A stretch of 64,000 nt of DNA from Planctomycetaceae bacterium (lineage in GTDB: Bacteria > Planctomycetota > Planctomycetia > Planctomycetales > Planctomycetaceae). The stretch is from contig CP051247.1 in NCBI GenBank assembly GCA_017795105.1, positions 186,001 to 250,000 of the forward strand, written 5' to 3'. The translations under genes and the position numbers were made by a program. Positions 1-10,240 of the stretch are shown piece by piece; positions within the stretch are counted from its first letter, which is position 1, and each line of letters begins with the position of its first letter. Under the pieces are notes generated by a model, which was given only the letters and a program-made list of their open reading frames with translations, searched no databases and had not been told where the DNA came from.

Positions 1-1
1 T

Positions 2-2122
2 AAGTACGGTCCGGCTTCCAATCCCTACACCTTTGGAACGCTTGAGAAGATGGAGCATTCCCCAGAGACGCCCCGGTTCAATCATACCGTCGTCCGCTAT
101 GAGGAAACCGGAATGCCGGCTCGCTTTCAGAGCAAGCTGGTCTCGGTCGACCCGCTGCATCAGAACGCCTACCTCACCGAGATGACTCCACAGGGATCAA
201 CATTCCGCACCCAGGACGTCGACGAGCCACTCAAGAGCACCGATCTCGGCTTTCGCCCGGTTGTATTGCGGACCGGCCCCGATGGGGCGGTTTACATCGG
301 CGACTTCTACGAGGAATTCATCGCCCACGGCCAGCACTATCAGGGACAGGTCGATCCCAATACCGGTCGCGTCTATCGGCTCCGAGCCCGGGACAACTAC
401 CAGTATCCGGTTTTCAATCTGAACGAGAAGTCGACCGATGAACTCGTCGACCTGCTCGCACATCCGGCCAAATGGTATCGCCAGACGGCACTGCGGATGA
501 TCGGAGATCGCAAGGATGCGAGCATCGTTCCTCGACTGAAAGAGCTGTTCCAGACCGGCGATTCCCAACTGGCTCTGGAAGCGTTCTGGGCTCTCAACCT
601 GACAACTGGACTTGATGAAGCGACCGCCAGAGAAACGCTGGAACACTCAGATCCGTACGTGCGGCTCTGGACAGTCCGGTTACTCGGCGACGCGGGAAAT
701 CTGACGACCGAGCTCGCCAGCCGTCTGATCGATCTGGCCGTGCAGGAACCGCACGTCGAAGTACGAAGCCAACTGGCATCGACGGCGAAACGACTGCCGG
801 GTGAACAGGCCATTCCAATTCTCGAAGCACTCTATACGCACAAGCAAGATGTCGACGATCCTCACATTCCGCTTCTGATCTGGTGGGGAATCGAACGGTT
901 CGCGGAGACCCATCGTGCAGAGATCCTGCAGATGTTCGAGAATCCGGACTTTGCACAGCAGCCGCTCGTCATCAGTTCGCTCCTCTCCCGACTGATGAAG
1001 CGTTACGCACTCGCCGGCGAGAGAGCTGACCTGCAGGCGTGTGTCACGCTGCTGAAGAAAACCCAATCCAAAGAGCCGCGACAACAGCTGTTGACCGGTT
1101 TTGAGGAAGCGTATCGCGGACGTTCGCTCAGCAGTATCCCGCGTGAACTGGCTGAAGAACTGACTGCATCCGGCGGCGGTTCTATCGTACTCCGAATGCG
1201 AATGGGGGATGAGGCGGCGATGGACCAGGCTCTGACGCGACTTGCCGCCCCGGATTCGAAGCCCGATGAACTGAAGGACATCGTGGCCGTGATTGGAGAA
1301 CTGAGAGATGAACGGGCCCTCGACAATCTGCTAGCCCTGATGCGAACAACGTCTGATGAAAACTTGCAGATCGGACTTCTCTCCGCTCTCCGCAACTACT
1401 CAGACCAACGTATCGGTGAAGTCGTCCTGGCTCGATTCGCTTCCCTGAACCCCGAGCCGCGTCAGGTTGCCGAAACCCTGCTTGTCAGTCGCGCAGGGTG
1501 GAGCAGGGCGTTGCTCGAAGCCGTGGAATCCGGAAAGGTGGAACCCGCATCGCTGCCTGCCGATACCGTTCGGAAGATGCTCATTCATCAGGATCCCGAG
1601 ATTAACCGCATCGTCGGAAAGTACTGGAAGCAGTTGCAGGATGCCTCCAGCGAGCAAATTCAGCAGCAGATCGCCCATGTCGAGCAGGTGCTCACCCAAG
1701 AGCCCGGGGACCTGTATCGCGGACGGGAAGTCTATCTGGAGACATGTGCGAAATGTCACGTGCTGTTTACCGATGGCAAACGCGTCGGGCCGGAGCTGAC
1801 TCAGTACAAGCGGGACGATCGACTGAGAATGGTGATCAACGTGGTCAACCCGAGCGCAGAGATCCGTGAAGGTTACGAGAACTATCTCGTGCTCGATATC
1901 GATGGACGAGTCACCACCGGGTTTCTCGTCGATCAGGACGAGCATGTAGTCGTCCTGCGTGGTGCCGATGGTCAGGATGTCACCATCGCACGAGACGACG
2001 TGGAGGAAATGATTCGCCAGCCGAAGTCACTGATGCCGGAGGGGCTGCTGGACAAGCTCACCGAACAGCAGATTCGTGATCTGTTCGCGTATCTGCAAAC
2101 GGGGCAACCTCTTGCTAAGTAG
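2..2122 (+). CDS. PVC-type cytochrome c / HEAT-repeat protein (5' end outside window)
   Basis: The frame is open to the left edge, so the N-terminus is missing. The first ~100 visible codons resemble the end of the PVC 'membrane-bound dehydrogenase' beta-propeller (glucose/sorbosone dehydrogenase-like). They are followed by roughly 400 residues of helical HEAT-like repeats (for example LVDLLAHPAKWYRQTALRMI) and then a C-terminal PVC heme-binding domain with one CxxCH motif (CAKCH, nt 1745-1759). The distal methionine region and the 'LMPEGLLDKLTEQQIRDLFAYL' type tail are typical of this domain. It is probably an exported, c-type-heme redox protein. The family is very expanded in planctomycetes and substrates are generally unknown. 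The stop is 10 nt from the convergent kinase gene, with no obvious terminator between. Confidence 0.9.
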   Translation, partial: KYGPASNPYTFGTLEKMEHSPETPRFNHTVVRYEETGMPARFQSKLVSVDPLHQNAYLTEMTPQGSTFRTQDVDEPLKSTDLGFRPVVLRTGPDGAVYIGDFYEEFIAHGQHYQGQVDPNTGRVYRLRARDNYQYPVFNLNEKSTDELVDLLAHPAKWYRQTALRMIGDRKDASIVPRLKELFQTGDSQLALEAFWALNLTTGLDEATARETLEHSDPYVRLWTVRLLGDAGNLTTELASRLIDLAVQEPHVEVRSQLASTAKRLPGEQAIPILEALYTHKQDVDDPHIPLLIWWGIERFAETHRAEILQMFENPDFAQQPLVISSLLSRLMKRYALAGERADLQACVTLLKKTQSKEPRQQLLTGFEEAYRGRSLSSIPRELAEELTASGGGSIVLRMRMGDEAAMDQALTRLAAPDSKPDELKDIVAVIGELRDERALDNLLALMRTTSDENLQIGLLSALRNYSDQRIGEVVLARFASLNPEPRQVAETLLVSRAGWSRALLEAVESGKVEPASLPADTVRKMLIHQDPEINRIVGKYWKQLQDASSEQIQQQIAHVEQVLTQEPGDLYRGREVYLETCAKCHVLFTDGKRVGPELTQYKRDDRLRMVINVVNPSAEIREGYENYLVLDIDGRVTTGFLVDQDEHVVVLRGADGQDVTIARDDVEEMIRQPKSLMPEGLLDKLTEQQIRDLFAYLQTGQPLAK

Positions 2123-2132
2123 AGCAGGGGGC

Positions 2133-5100
2133 CTATTCGGAACTGTTCTGCAGCTTCTCGTGGTTGAGGACCATCTTCATTTGATCGAGTGAGGGGGGTT
2201 TGACGAGATGTTCGTCGAATCCCGCTGACTCGGACTTGCGTCGGTCCTCTTCCAATCCGTAACCGGTGAGTGCGATCAACAGAATATGGTCGTTCGCGGG
2301 ATCTTCGCGAAGCTTTCTGGCGACATCGTATCCATTCATCCCCGGCAGGCCGATATCGAGCAGAATGATGTCGGGTTTAAACTCGGGAACTTTCTCGAGG
2401 ACAGCCGGGCCATCGTGAGCTGTTTCGACCTCATGGTTCCCCAGTTTTCCCAGGAGCTTTGAAAGTAGCCAGGCGGCTCCGACATTGTCGTCGACAGCCA
2501 GAATTCGTCTTGTCTCACTCGTGTTGCCAATATCAGGCATTGCGGTCTTATGCTCCGGATTCTCGATTCTCGGAAGCACAACGGTAAACGTGCTTCCCTG
2601 GTTGGATCCTGCGCTTTCAACGGTAATCGTACCTTCGTGCATCTCGACGAGTCGCTTCACAAGAGTCAGACCGATCCCGAGCCCTCCCTGAGATCGATCC
2701 AGAGAACGCGAAGACTGGGTGAATGCTTCGAAGATAGTCGGCATCAGGTCGGGATCAATACCAACACCGGTATCTTCAATCGAGATAACGATCTCAGCCT
2801 CACTGGCCTCAACGGAAATGTCGATTCGTCCCTGGGCGGGGGTGTATTTACTGGCATTGTTCAGCAGATTCTCGAGGATCTGCACAACACGAACCGGATC
2901 GGCATCGATCCACACTGGCGTGTCGGGCATGTCGAGGGTGAGCTCTTGCTGTTCCCGATCGATCAGCTGCCGGATCGCATCAATCGATTTTCTGAGGAGC
3001 TCCTGAATCCGGACCGGCTCTCGACGCAGTTCGATTTTGTTCCGCATAATGCGCGAGACGTCGAGAAGATCATCCACCAGACGCACCAGATGCTCCATCT
3101 GCTCCTGCATCAATCGGATCATCTGCTCGTTGCGGGGATCTCCTTCGACGGCAAGATAATCGAGCCCGCTGCGAATCGGAGCCAGTGGATTACGCAGTTC
3201 GTGTCCGAGCATCGCCAGGAAGTCGTCTTTTCGTCGAGCCGATTCCCGCAGGTCCGATTCGACCGCCTTGAGATCCGTGATATCAATAATGGATCCTACA
3301 TACCCCAGGAAATTCCCTTCGGTGTTGAATCGAGTCGATGCGGCGTCGATCACCCAGCGGAACTCTCCGTCCTGTCGCCGCAAACGGTATTCGAGTCGGA
3401 CCGGTTCCCGGTTTTCGAGCGCGTCTCCGAGGGCCGAATGTATCGCCTCACGATCATCCGGGTGAATGAACTCGGCCCAATCGGCTGGCAGACCTTCATC
3501 GGGAGATGAGCCTGTGAACTCGTACCAGAGCCTGTTGAGATAGGTGCAACGCCCCTTATCATCGCGGACCCAGATCATGACCGGTGCATGGTCGGCCATG
3601 TTTCGGAAGCGGGATTCACTTTCGCGAACCGATTCAGCAGCTTCCCGTCGAATCTCCGCCAGAGTGAGATGCGTCGAGATGCTGGCCAGCAGTTCTCGCG
3701 AGGCGAATGGCTTGGTCAGATAATCGTCCGCTCCTGCCCGAATTCCCTCGACACGGGCTTCTTCCCCGGCTCGCGCGGAAAGGAGCAGGATCGGCAGGAC
3801 TTTAGTCCGAGGATCGTTCCTCATCGTTGTCAACAGTTGGAAGCCATCCATCTCCGGCATCATGATGTCGGCGAGAATCAAATCGGGCGATCGGGAGACG
3901 GCCAGTTCCATGGCCTCCTTGCCGTCGTGGGCCATAATCAGCTCGTAGTCGGCCTGCAGCAGGCGCGACAGATAACGCCGCATATCAAAATTGTCATCGA
4001 CGATGAGAATCTTCGGGCGCCCACCAGTGGTCAGATAAGGATCTTCTTCGGACGGATCCTCAATCTCGTCTTCGGCGATCCAGCGGAGAGCTTCTTCGGC
4101 AAAATGTTCGGACGACACGGAAAGCCCGGCCTCGTCGCCGGCCGGTTGCAAACGGTCCTCGGGCAGATGGTCTTTCCCAATGGGAAGACGAACAGTAAAC
4201 GTCGAGCCCGAATCCTCTTCACTCTCGACAGCAACTTTCCCGCCGTGCATCAGGACAAGCTCGTGCACCATCGTCAGCCCGATTCCGGAACCTTCCTGAA
4301 CCCGTCCGCGCGTCTCATCGACACGATGGAACCGCTGAAACAGTTGCGGCAGTTCCTCTTCCGCGATCCCGCACCCGGTATCCCGGACCGAGAGCACAAC
4401 GCTGTCTTCGTTCGCTTCGAGGACGACATTAATTTCGCCTTCCGACGTGAACTTGAAGGCATTCGACAGCAGGTTCAGAACGATCGATTCCCACATCTTG
4501 CGGTCGACATAAACCAGCTCGGGCAGAGGAGGGGCGTCGACATTCAACGCCAGTCCTACCCGCTCGCAGGCGGATCGGAAATTGCTCGCGAGATCCGATG
4601 TGAACTTGGCCAGATCGGTCGGCTGGAAGGTTGCCTGCACCCGCCCCGCTTCCATTCTGGAGAAGTCGAGCAGGGTGTTCACGAGCTTCAGCAGACGCAG
4701 CGCGTTGCGGCGCGAGGTCTCCAGAAGTTGACGTTCATCAGATCCCAACCGCTGTGTTTCCCGTTCGAGAACATCCTCCAGAGGACTGAGCAGGAGCGTG
4801 AGCGGAGTCCGGAATTCATGGCTGATATTCGAGAAGAAGCGCGACTTGGCCAGATCGAGATCCGCCAGCTCTTTGGCCTGCAGTTTCTCCTGCTCGTGCA
4901 CCTCCGCGTTGGCGATCGCCATCCCCACGTGTCGGCCTGTCAGATCGAGGAAGGAACGATAATGGCGGTCAAACTCGATGCAGGGACTGATGCCTGTCAC
5001 CAGAAATCCCATGATCCGATGATTCGTCAGCGGCATCACGTATGCACTCTGAGGAGACTCCGGCCAGACACCACACCGAATTTCCCCGACGAGGTCCCCA

Positions 5101-5903
5101 AGATTCTCGATCTCAAGCGAACGCCCGGTCTTGAGCACTTCAGCAAACCGCCAGGGTGATTTCTTGTCCGACAGTGTGATCACTTCAGGGCAGATCGCCT
5201 CGGTTGGCCGCAAACCGCACGAACCTGCGAGCCGTGCTCGCTTGTGATCATCGCGATCCAACAAGTAGAGAAGCACGAACGGCAGATCGTGCGGATTTCT
5301 CGCCAGCGAAGTGGCAGCGAAGCGACTCGCTTCTTCCTGCGTCTGGTTTTCGTCAGCGGTCCGTTCGGCCAGATGCTGGAGCGTCTTCAAACGGCGATTG
5401 GCCATCACACGCTGCGTGTCTTCCGTGCAGGCACAGAAGACACCCCCGGTCTTGCCTTCGTCGTCAACCAGCGGGCTGTACGAGAAGGTGAAGTAGGTCT
5501 CCTCGTGGAACTGGTTCCGCTGCATGACCAGCAGCAGCTCTTCGTTCCATGTCGCTTTCCCTTCGTTCATGACGAAATCGGCCTGTGGTCCGACGATCGG
5601 CCAGATTTCCGACCAGATCTCTGAGGCCGCCGCGCCCAGGGCGGAAGGGTGCCGCTCTCCAAGCATTGGAACATAGGCATCATTGTAAAGATTGACCAGC
5701 TGCTCTCCCCACCAGATGAACATCGGGAATCGCGAGGTCAACATGAGTTGAACTGCGTTCTTCAAACTCACCGGCCAGTCTGCTATCGCCCCCAAAGGGG
5801 TTTCCGACCAGTCGACAGCGTTGATACGCTCCACCATTTCGCTGTCGCCGACGAAATAATGACGAGCGACAGATTCAGATTGGGATGCCGATTGTTCCGC
5901 CAT
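2133..5903 (-). CDS. Hybrid sensor histidine kinase with two kinase cores and two receivers
   Basis: About 1256 residues, without membrane segments. Order: N-terminal PAS-like domain (about 15-165, with SRFPMFIWWG); GAF-like domain (180-335); HisKA with H-box SNISHEFRTPLTLLL (His about 361) and HATPase; receiver with VDDN and phospho-Asp in LADIMMPEMDG (about 679); PAS (about 770-890); second HisKA with LGHELRNPLAPIR (about 900) and HATPase; C-terminal receiver with LLDIGLPGMNG (about 1181). Two complete kinase cores in one chain is unusual and suggests an internal phosphorelay. The ATG at 5903 shares one base with the stop of the upstream kinase (TGATG). A GTG at 5906 is the alternative. GGAG lies 8 nt upstream of the ATG. 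It is translationally coupled to the next kinase, so the two probably act together. The signal is unknown. Confidence 0.9.
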   Translation of the reverse strand: MAEQSASQSESVARHYFVGDSEMVERINAVDWSETPLGAIADWPVSLKNAVQLMLTSRFPMFIWWGEQLVNLYNDAYVPMLGERHPSALGAAASEIWSEIWPIVGPQADFVMNEGKATWNEELLLVMQRNQFHEETYFTFSYSPLVDDEGKTGGVFCACTEDTQRVMANRRLKTLQHLAERTADENQTQEEASRFAATSLARNPHDLPFVLLYLLDRDDHKRARLAGSCGLRPTEAICPEVITLSDKKSPWRFAEVLKTGRSLEIENLGDLVGEIRCGVWPESPQSAYVMPLTNHRIMGFLVTGISPCIEFDRHYRSFLDLTGRHVGMAIANAEVHEQEKLQAKELADLDLAKSRFFSNISHEFRTPLTLLLSPLEDVLERETQRLGSDERQLLETSRRNALRLLKLVNTLLDFSRMEAGRVQATFQPTDLAKFTSDLASNFRSACERVGLALNVDAPPLPELVYVDRKMWESIVLNLLSNAFKFTSEGEINVVLEANEDSVVLSVRDTGCGIAEEELPQLFQRFHRVDETRGRVQEGSGIGLTMVHELVLMHGGKVAVESEEDSGSTFTVRLPIGKDHLPEDRLQPAGDEAGLSVSSEHFAEEALRWIAEDEIEDPSEEDPYLTTGGRPKILIVDDNFDMRRYLSRLLQADYELIMAHDGKEAMELAVSRSPDLILADIMMPEMDGFQLLTTMRNDPRTKVLPILLLSARAGEEARVEGIRAGADDYLTKPFASRELLASISTHLTLAEIRREAAESVRESESRFRNMADHAPVMIWVRDDKGRCTYLNRLWYEFTGSSPDEGLPADWAEFIHPDDREAIHSALGDALENREPVRLEYRLRRQDGEFRWVIDAASTRFNTEGNFLGYVGSIIDITDLKAVESDLRESARRKDDFLAMLGHELRNPLAPIRSGLDYLAVEGDPRNEQMIRLMQEQMEHLVRLVDDLLDVSRIMRNKIELRREPVRIQELLRKSIDAIRQLIDREQQELTLDMPDTPVWIDADPVRVVQILENLLNNASKYTPAQGRIDISVEASEAEIVISIEDTGVGIDPDLMPTIFEAFTQSSRSLDRSQGGLGIGLTLVKRLVEMHEGTITVESAGSNQGSTFTVVLPRIENPEHKTAMPDIGNTSETRRILAVDDNVGAAWLLSKLLGKLGNHEVETAHDGPAVLEKVPEFKPDIILLDIGLPGMNGYDVARKLREDPANDHILLIALTGYGLEEDRRKSESAGFDEHLVKPPSLDQMKMVLNHEKLQNSSE

Positions 5904-8900
5904 CACTTCGTCTCCGGCCTTCCTTCTGCAAGCACCTTCAACAAGTCCGCGGGTTCAGCGGGTTTGACCAGATGGTGATCGAACCCGGCTTCTCGTGTCC
6001 GCTTGCGATCTTCGTCCTGTCCCCATCCAGTGAGGGCCACCAGATGAATCCCGGTCCCCCAGTCCTGCCCGCGGATCACGCGGGCCGCTTCGTAGCCGTT
6101 CATTCGAGGCATACCGATATCCATCAGGATGACGTCAGGCTGGAACTCACGGGCAGCGTCGACCCCTTCACGTCCATCGTTCGCGACTCGAACTTCATGT
6201 CCCAGCATTTTCACAATCATCGCCAGCATTTCCGCGGCAGCCCGATTGTCGTCGACGACCAGGATCTTCCGCAGGCTGGGGCTGGCCATTTCAACCCCGT
6301 CGGATACTTGCTGCCCATTATAGTCAGTTCGATCGGTTCCAAACGGAAGAAAGACACGAAACTGACTTCCCTGATTGGCGCCATCGCTATGCACCTCGAT
6401 GGTCCCTCCGTGCATCTCTACCAGCGATTTGACGAGGGTCAATCCGATTCCCAGACCGGTATATCCCTTCTCCATCGGGCGGTCGATCTGAGCGAACATC
6501 TCGAAGATGTGATGGGTCATCTCCGAGGGGATTCCGATTCCGTTATCAGCGACCGAAATCAGGACATGTTCTTCGAACTGCTCCACTTTGAGTCGAATTG
6601 TCCCCCCGTCGACGGTGTACTTGGCAGCATTGTTCAACAGATTCGAGACCACCTGGGCCAGACGGTGCGGATCGGCATGGATCGTGATCGGATGTTCCGG
6701 GATCGCGATATCCAGCTGATGCAGATTATCGTCGATGAGCGGTCGCGAAGCTTCGACGGCGCTCTGGATCACTTCATTCAGATTCACCTGGCAGCGGCGA
6801 AGCTCGAACTTCCCGCGAGTGATTCGCGAGATATCCAGCAGATCATCGACCAGTGCGATCAACTGATGCGTCTGCCGCTCCATCACGCTGCGAACTTCCT
6901 CGAGCGTTTCGGCATCATCCTGAGCATATTTCATCACCTCGAGCCCGGTGCGAATCGGAGCCAGAGGATTCCGGAGTTCGTGGGCCAGAGTCGCCAGGAA
7001 GTCGTCCTTTCGACGATCGGCTTCCGACAATTGGGCGGCAATGTTCCGTAGTTCTTCCTGCAGTTCCATCTGGGTCGTCACGTCGGTGTTCGTGCCGACC
7101 CAGCGAATGATCTTTCCTTCGTCGTTTCTGATCGGCATCGCCCGGGAAAGAAACCAACGGAACTGACCATCACGACCCCGAAGCGGAAAAGTATCTTCCC
7201 AGGCATCGCCAGCTTCGACGGCGGCTTTATAGTGTTCCGTCACTCTTTCCACGTAATCCGAGTGATGAACCTTCTGCCAGCCCCAGCCTTCCATCTCTTC
7301 CGGCGTTGTTCCCGTGTAGTCGAACCAACGCTGGTTGTACCAGTGGATGTAGCCGGTCTCATCGGCCATCCAGGCAAACTGAGAAATGCTGTCGGCCAGG
7401 TTGCGGAACCGCTCCATGCTGACCTTGAGATCATCCTCGGCCTTCTTCCGGTCCGTCAAATCGAGCACTGTGCCGATGAGTCGATAGGCAACGCGAACGG
7501 AGTCCTCTTCCGCGAAAAATGCCTGGCCCTGAGCCTGAATCCAGCGAACCGTCCCATCGGGCCACATCGAACGGTACTCGGCTGCGTAATGACCGTCGCC
7601 GTTCGGATCCAGCGCACTCTCCAGCTCTCGCTCGACCATTATCCGATCGTCGGAATGCAGTCGTTCAAAGAAGATCTCGATCGTCACGTCCTCATCGACG
7701 GGCACACCGAATGCCATCTTGCATCGATCGGACCATTCCAGCTCGCCGGTTAACGGGCTGTAATCGAAGGTTCCAATGTTCGTCGATTCGACGGCAAGAC
7801 GAACGCGTTCTTCGCTCTCGCGCAGACGATCTTCCGCTTCCTGTCGATCGGTCAGGTCGACCATGGACCCGACCATTCGCACCCCTTCGCCAGAGGAATC
7901 GCGAAGCACTTTCCCTCGATCGATCACATAGGCATACGATCCGTCTGCTCTGCGGAAGCGGTACTCGTCGACCCATTTCTCTTTGTCCGATCGGACCAGT
8001 TCTTCGAGTCCATCAACGACCCGGTCACGATCATCAGGATGAACTCTCTCCGTCCACCAGTCGACGGACGACTCTACGGACTCGTAGCCGAACTGACTCC
8101 GTAAGCTGTCATTCCATGTAATCTGATTCTTTCTCAGATCCCAATCCCAGATCACGTCGTTCGAGGCATCGCTCATCATTCGATACCGCCAGTCGCGATC
8201 GGCGATCTGCCGTTCCGCTTCGCGCCGAGCGGTGACGTCGCGGAAGATCAGGACAACACCAATAATCTCTCCACTGTTATTTCGAATCGGGGCCGCGCTG
8301 TCATCGATCGGAATCTCGGATCCCGACTTCGTGATCAGGATTGTGTGGTTGGACAATCCGACGACGTCGCCATGCCGCAGCACCTTCTCGACCGGATTCT
8401 CAACCGGCTCTCTAGTTCGCTCCTTGACAACATCGAAGACTTCCCGCAATTGCCGTCCACGGGCCTCGTCCTGCGACCAGTCCGTCAAGTTCTCTGCTAC
8501 CGGGTTGAGATAGGTGATCGCTCCGGTCGCATCGGTTGCAATCACGGCATCGCCGATACTCGACAACGTGACTTCGAACCACTCCTGTTGCTGTCGATAC
8601 TGCTCCGCAGCCGCTCTCACTTCCGTGACATCGCGGGCGGCCATATACAACCGGGCCTCACCCTCTGCATTGTCCTGCTCGGTTCGCCCGAAATACTCGA
8701 CAACGCGAATACGTCCATCGCGGGTCCGCACGCGGGTTTCGCTACGATCAATTCCTTTCTCAAGCAGGTTGGCAATACTCTCCTGAACGGAATCGAGAGC
8801 ATCATCGGGAATGAGGACTCTCCAACCTCCGGCGGCGTTCAACTCCGAGAGGGAATAGCCGGTCATCTGCTCAAAACCACTGGTGACAAAGTCAACGTCG

Positions 8901-10240
8901 ATCTCGCCGCCGGGATGGAGTGTACAGATACAGCCATAGTCCGAGGTAAGCTCCGACAATGTACGGTGGAGCTTTTCGTTATTCCGCAGCGACTCTTCCT
9001 GACGTTTCCGTTCGAGAAACTGAGACAGACTCTCCATGAGTGGGGGAAGATTCTCAAGCACAGTCTGCGAGATCGGCCGCGGGGCAGAGATGGTCAGCAC
9101 ACCGACAACACGGTCCTCGATCGCCAACGGATAGCCGGCAAACACAGCGGCATCCGCATCGAGACTTTCCTGGGGCGCTGGGGCATCCATCGAAAGCTGA
9201 TTTCGCAGTTCAGGCTCGCGAGTTCTGGCGATTCGACTAACCCGGGAGTCGCTCGAAGAAATACTGTGAGATTCCGCAGTCTTCTGACTTCCTGCTCCGG
9301 CCCGGGCAGACAGATGGAGAGTTTCACTCGACGGTTCAAGGCACCAGATCTCGACCAGACTGACATTGAGATGATCGACAATCAGCTGAGCACAGGCTTG
9401 CAAGCCCTGGGGAAGCGCCATCTGATGAGCGAGCACCGAGCCGATGCCACTTCGTAACTTGAGCAACCGCTCCTGTTCAGCGGCCGCCCGTTCGGCCTGC
9501 CTCTTCTTCGTGATATCGCGGAACACGAACACGAGTCCGATCTCGGTATTCGTCCGATCCTGAATCGGGGCCACCGTGTGCTGGATCTGACGTTCGGTTC
9601 CGTCACGGGCTATCAGCACCGTGTGAGCGGCCAGACCAGCAAACGAAACGGCTTGATCTCCTGCTTCCGCAGTGGGCAGGACTCCTTTGCGCGTCTTTTC
9701 ATCGACGATGCGGAAGACCTCATCGAGCGGCTGACCGAATGCCTCCTCAAGCGTCCATCCGGTCAGCTCCTCGGCATTGCGGTTCAAAAAGGAAACACAT
9801 CGTGCGGCATCGGTCGAAATTACCGCGTCGGCAATACTGGCCAGGGTCACCGAGAGCCGTTCTTTATCGAGGGAAGCCAGATAAAACCGATATCTGGTCC
9901 AGCAGATGACCACGGTAGTCATCAGACTGAGCACGACAAAGATCGCCAGACGCCCCTGTTGATCCGGGGCGACAGGGAGCAACGGCCCCTCGGGAACAAG
10001 GATCAACCGGAGAGCGGAGAAGGAGCCCAGAACGATGGCCAGAACCGCCGGTCCAAATCCACCGTAGCAGCCAGAAACAACAACAGCGAGAAAGAAGGTC
10101 GAAAAGACGACCTGCGTTGTCACGTAGCGATGAATAAGGACACCGAGTATCGCGGCCAGAACGCTTGTGCCGATCGCGATACCATATCCAAAGACTCGAG
10201 GGCGACCGCGAACTTCGTTCCAAATCTCAGCTGGGGACAC
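5903..10240 (-). CDS. Membrane-bound multi-PAS hybrid histidine kinase
   Basis: About 1445 residues. The N-terminal ~15-110 is a multi-helix membrane region resembling DUF4118/KdpD-type sensors. It is followed by PAS (135-250), GAF (260-410), then five more PAS domains between about 420 and 1060, several with PAC motifs such as GVVLIFRDVT. The HisKA H-box is LAHELRNPLAPIR (His about 1088), then comes HATPase (1190-1300) with GLGIGLTLVK, and a C-terminal receiver with LMDIGMPRMNG (Asp about 1372). The start is GTG with CGAGG 8 nt upstream. It is the first gene of a two-kinase operon. No DNA-binding regulator is adjacent, so its output presumably passes through the receivers or distant partners. 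Confidence 0.9.
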   Translation of the reverse strand: MSPAEIWNEVRGRPRVFGYGIAIGTSVLAAILGVLIHRYVTTQVVFSTFFLAVVVSGCYGGFGPAVLAIVLGSFSALRLILVPEGPLLPVAPDQQGRLAIFVVLSLMTTVVICWTRYRFYLASLDKERLSVTLASIADAVISTDAARCVSFLNRNAEELTGWTLEEAFGQPLDEVFRIVDEKTRKGVLPTAEAGDQAVSFAGLAAHTVLIARDGTERQIQHTVAPIQDRTNTEIGLVFVFRDITKKRQAERAAAEQERLLKLRSGIGSVLAHQMALPQGLQACAQLIVDHLNVSLVEIWCLEPSSETLHLSARAGAGSQKTAESHSISSSDSRVSRIARTREPELRNQLSMDAPAPQESLDADAAVFAGYPLAIEDRVVGVLTISAPRPISQTVLENLPPLMESLSQFLERKRQEESLRNNEKLHRTLSELTSDYGCICTLHPGGEIDVDFVTSGFEQMTGYSLSELNAAGGWRVLIPDDALDSVQESIANLLEKGIDRSETRVRTRDGRIRVVEYFGRTEQDNAEGEARLYMAARDVTEVRAAAEQYRQQQEWFEVTLSSIGDAVIATDATGAITYLNPVAENLTDWSQDEARGRQLREVFDVVKERTREPVENPVEKVLRHGDVVGLSNHTILITKSGSEIPIDDSAAPIRNNSGEIIGVVLIFRDVTARREAERQIADRDWRYRMMSDASNDVIWDWDLRKNQITWNDSLRSQFGYESVESSVDWWTERVHPDDRDRVVDGLEELVRSDKEKWVDEYRFRRADGSYAYVIDRGKVLRDSSGEGVRMVGSMVDLTDRQEAEDRLRESEERVRLAVESTNIGTFDYSPLTGELEWSDRCKMAFGVPVDEDVTIEIFFERLHSDDRIMVERELESALDPNGDGHYAAEYRSMWPDGTVRWIQAQGQAFFAEEDSVRVAYRLIGTVLDLTDRKKAEDDLKVSMERFRNLADSISQFAWMADETGYIHWYNQRWFDYTGTTPEEMEGWGWQKVHHSDYVERVTEHYKAAVEAGDAWEDTFPLRGRDGQFRWFLSRAMPIRNDEGKIIRWVGTNTDVTTQMELQEELRNIAAQLSEADRRKDDFLATLAHELRNPLAPIRTGLEVMKYAQDDAETLEEVRSVMERQTHQLIALVDDLLDISRITRGKFELRRCQVNLNEVIQSAVEASRPLIDDNLHQLDIAIPEHPITIHADPHRLAQVVSNLLNNAAKYTVDGGTIRLKVEQFEEHVLISVADNGIGIPSEMTHHIFEMFAQIDRPMEKGYTGLGIGLTLVKSLVEMHGGTIEVHSDGANQGSQFRVFLPFGTDRTDYNGQQVSDGVEMASPSLRKILVVDDNRAAAEMLAMIVKMLGHEVRVANDGREGVDAAREFQPDVILMDIGMPRMNGYEAARVIRGQDWGTGIHLVALTGWGQDEDRKRTREAGFDHHLVKPAEPADLLKVLAEGRPETK

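Noticed and set aside
3588..5159. 523-codon plus-strand frame opposite the hybrid kinase
   Set aside because: Antisense shadow of well-supported HisKA, HATPase and receiver domains. No family motifs of its own.
8345..9457. 370-codon plus-strand frame opposite the multi-PAS kinase
   Set aside because: Lies entirely within PAS/GAF coding sequence on the other strand, with no recognisable protein features.
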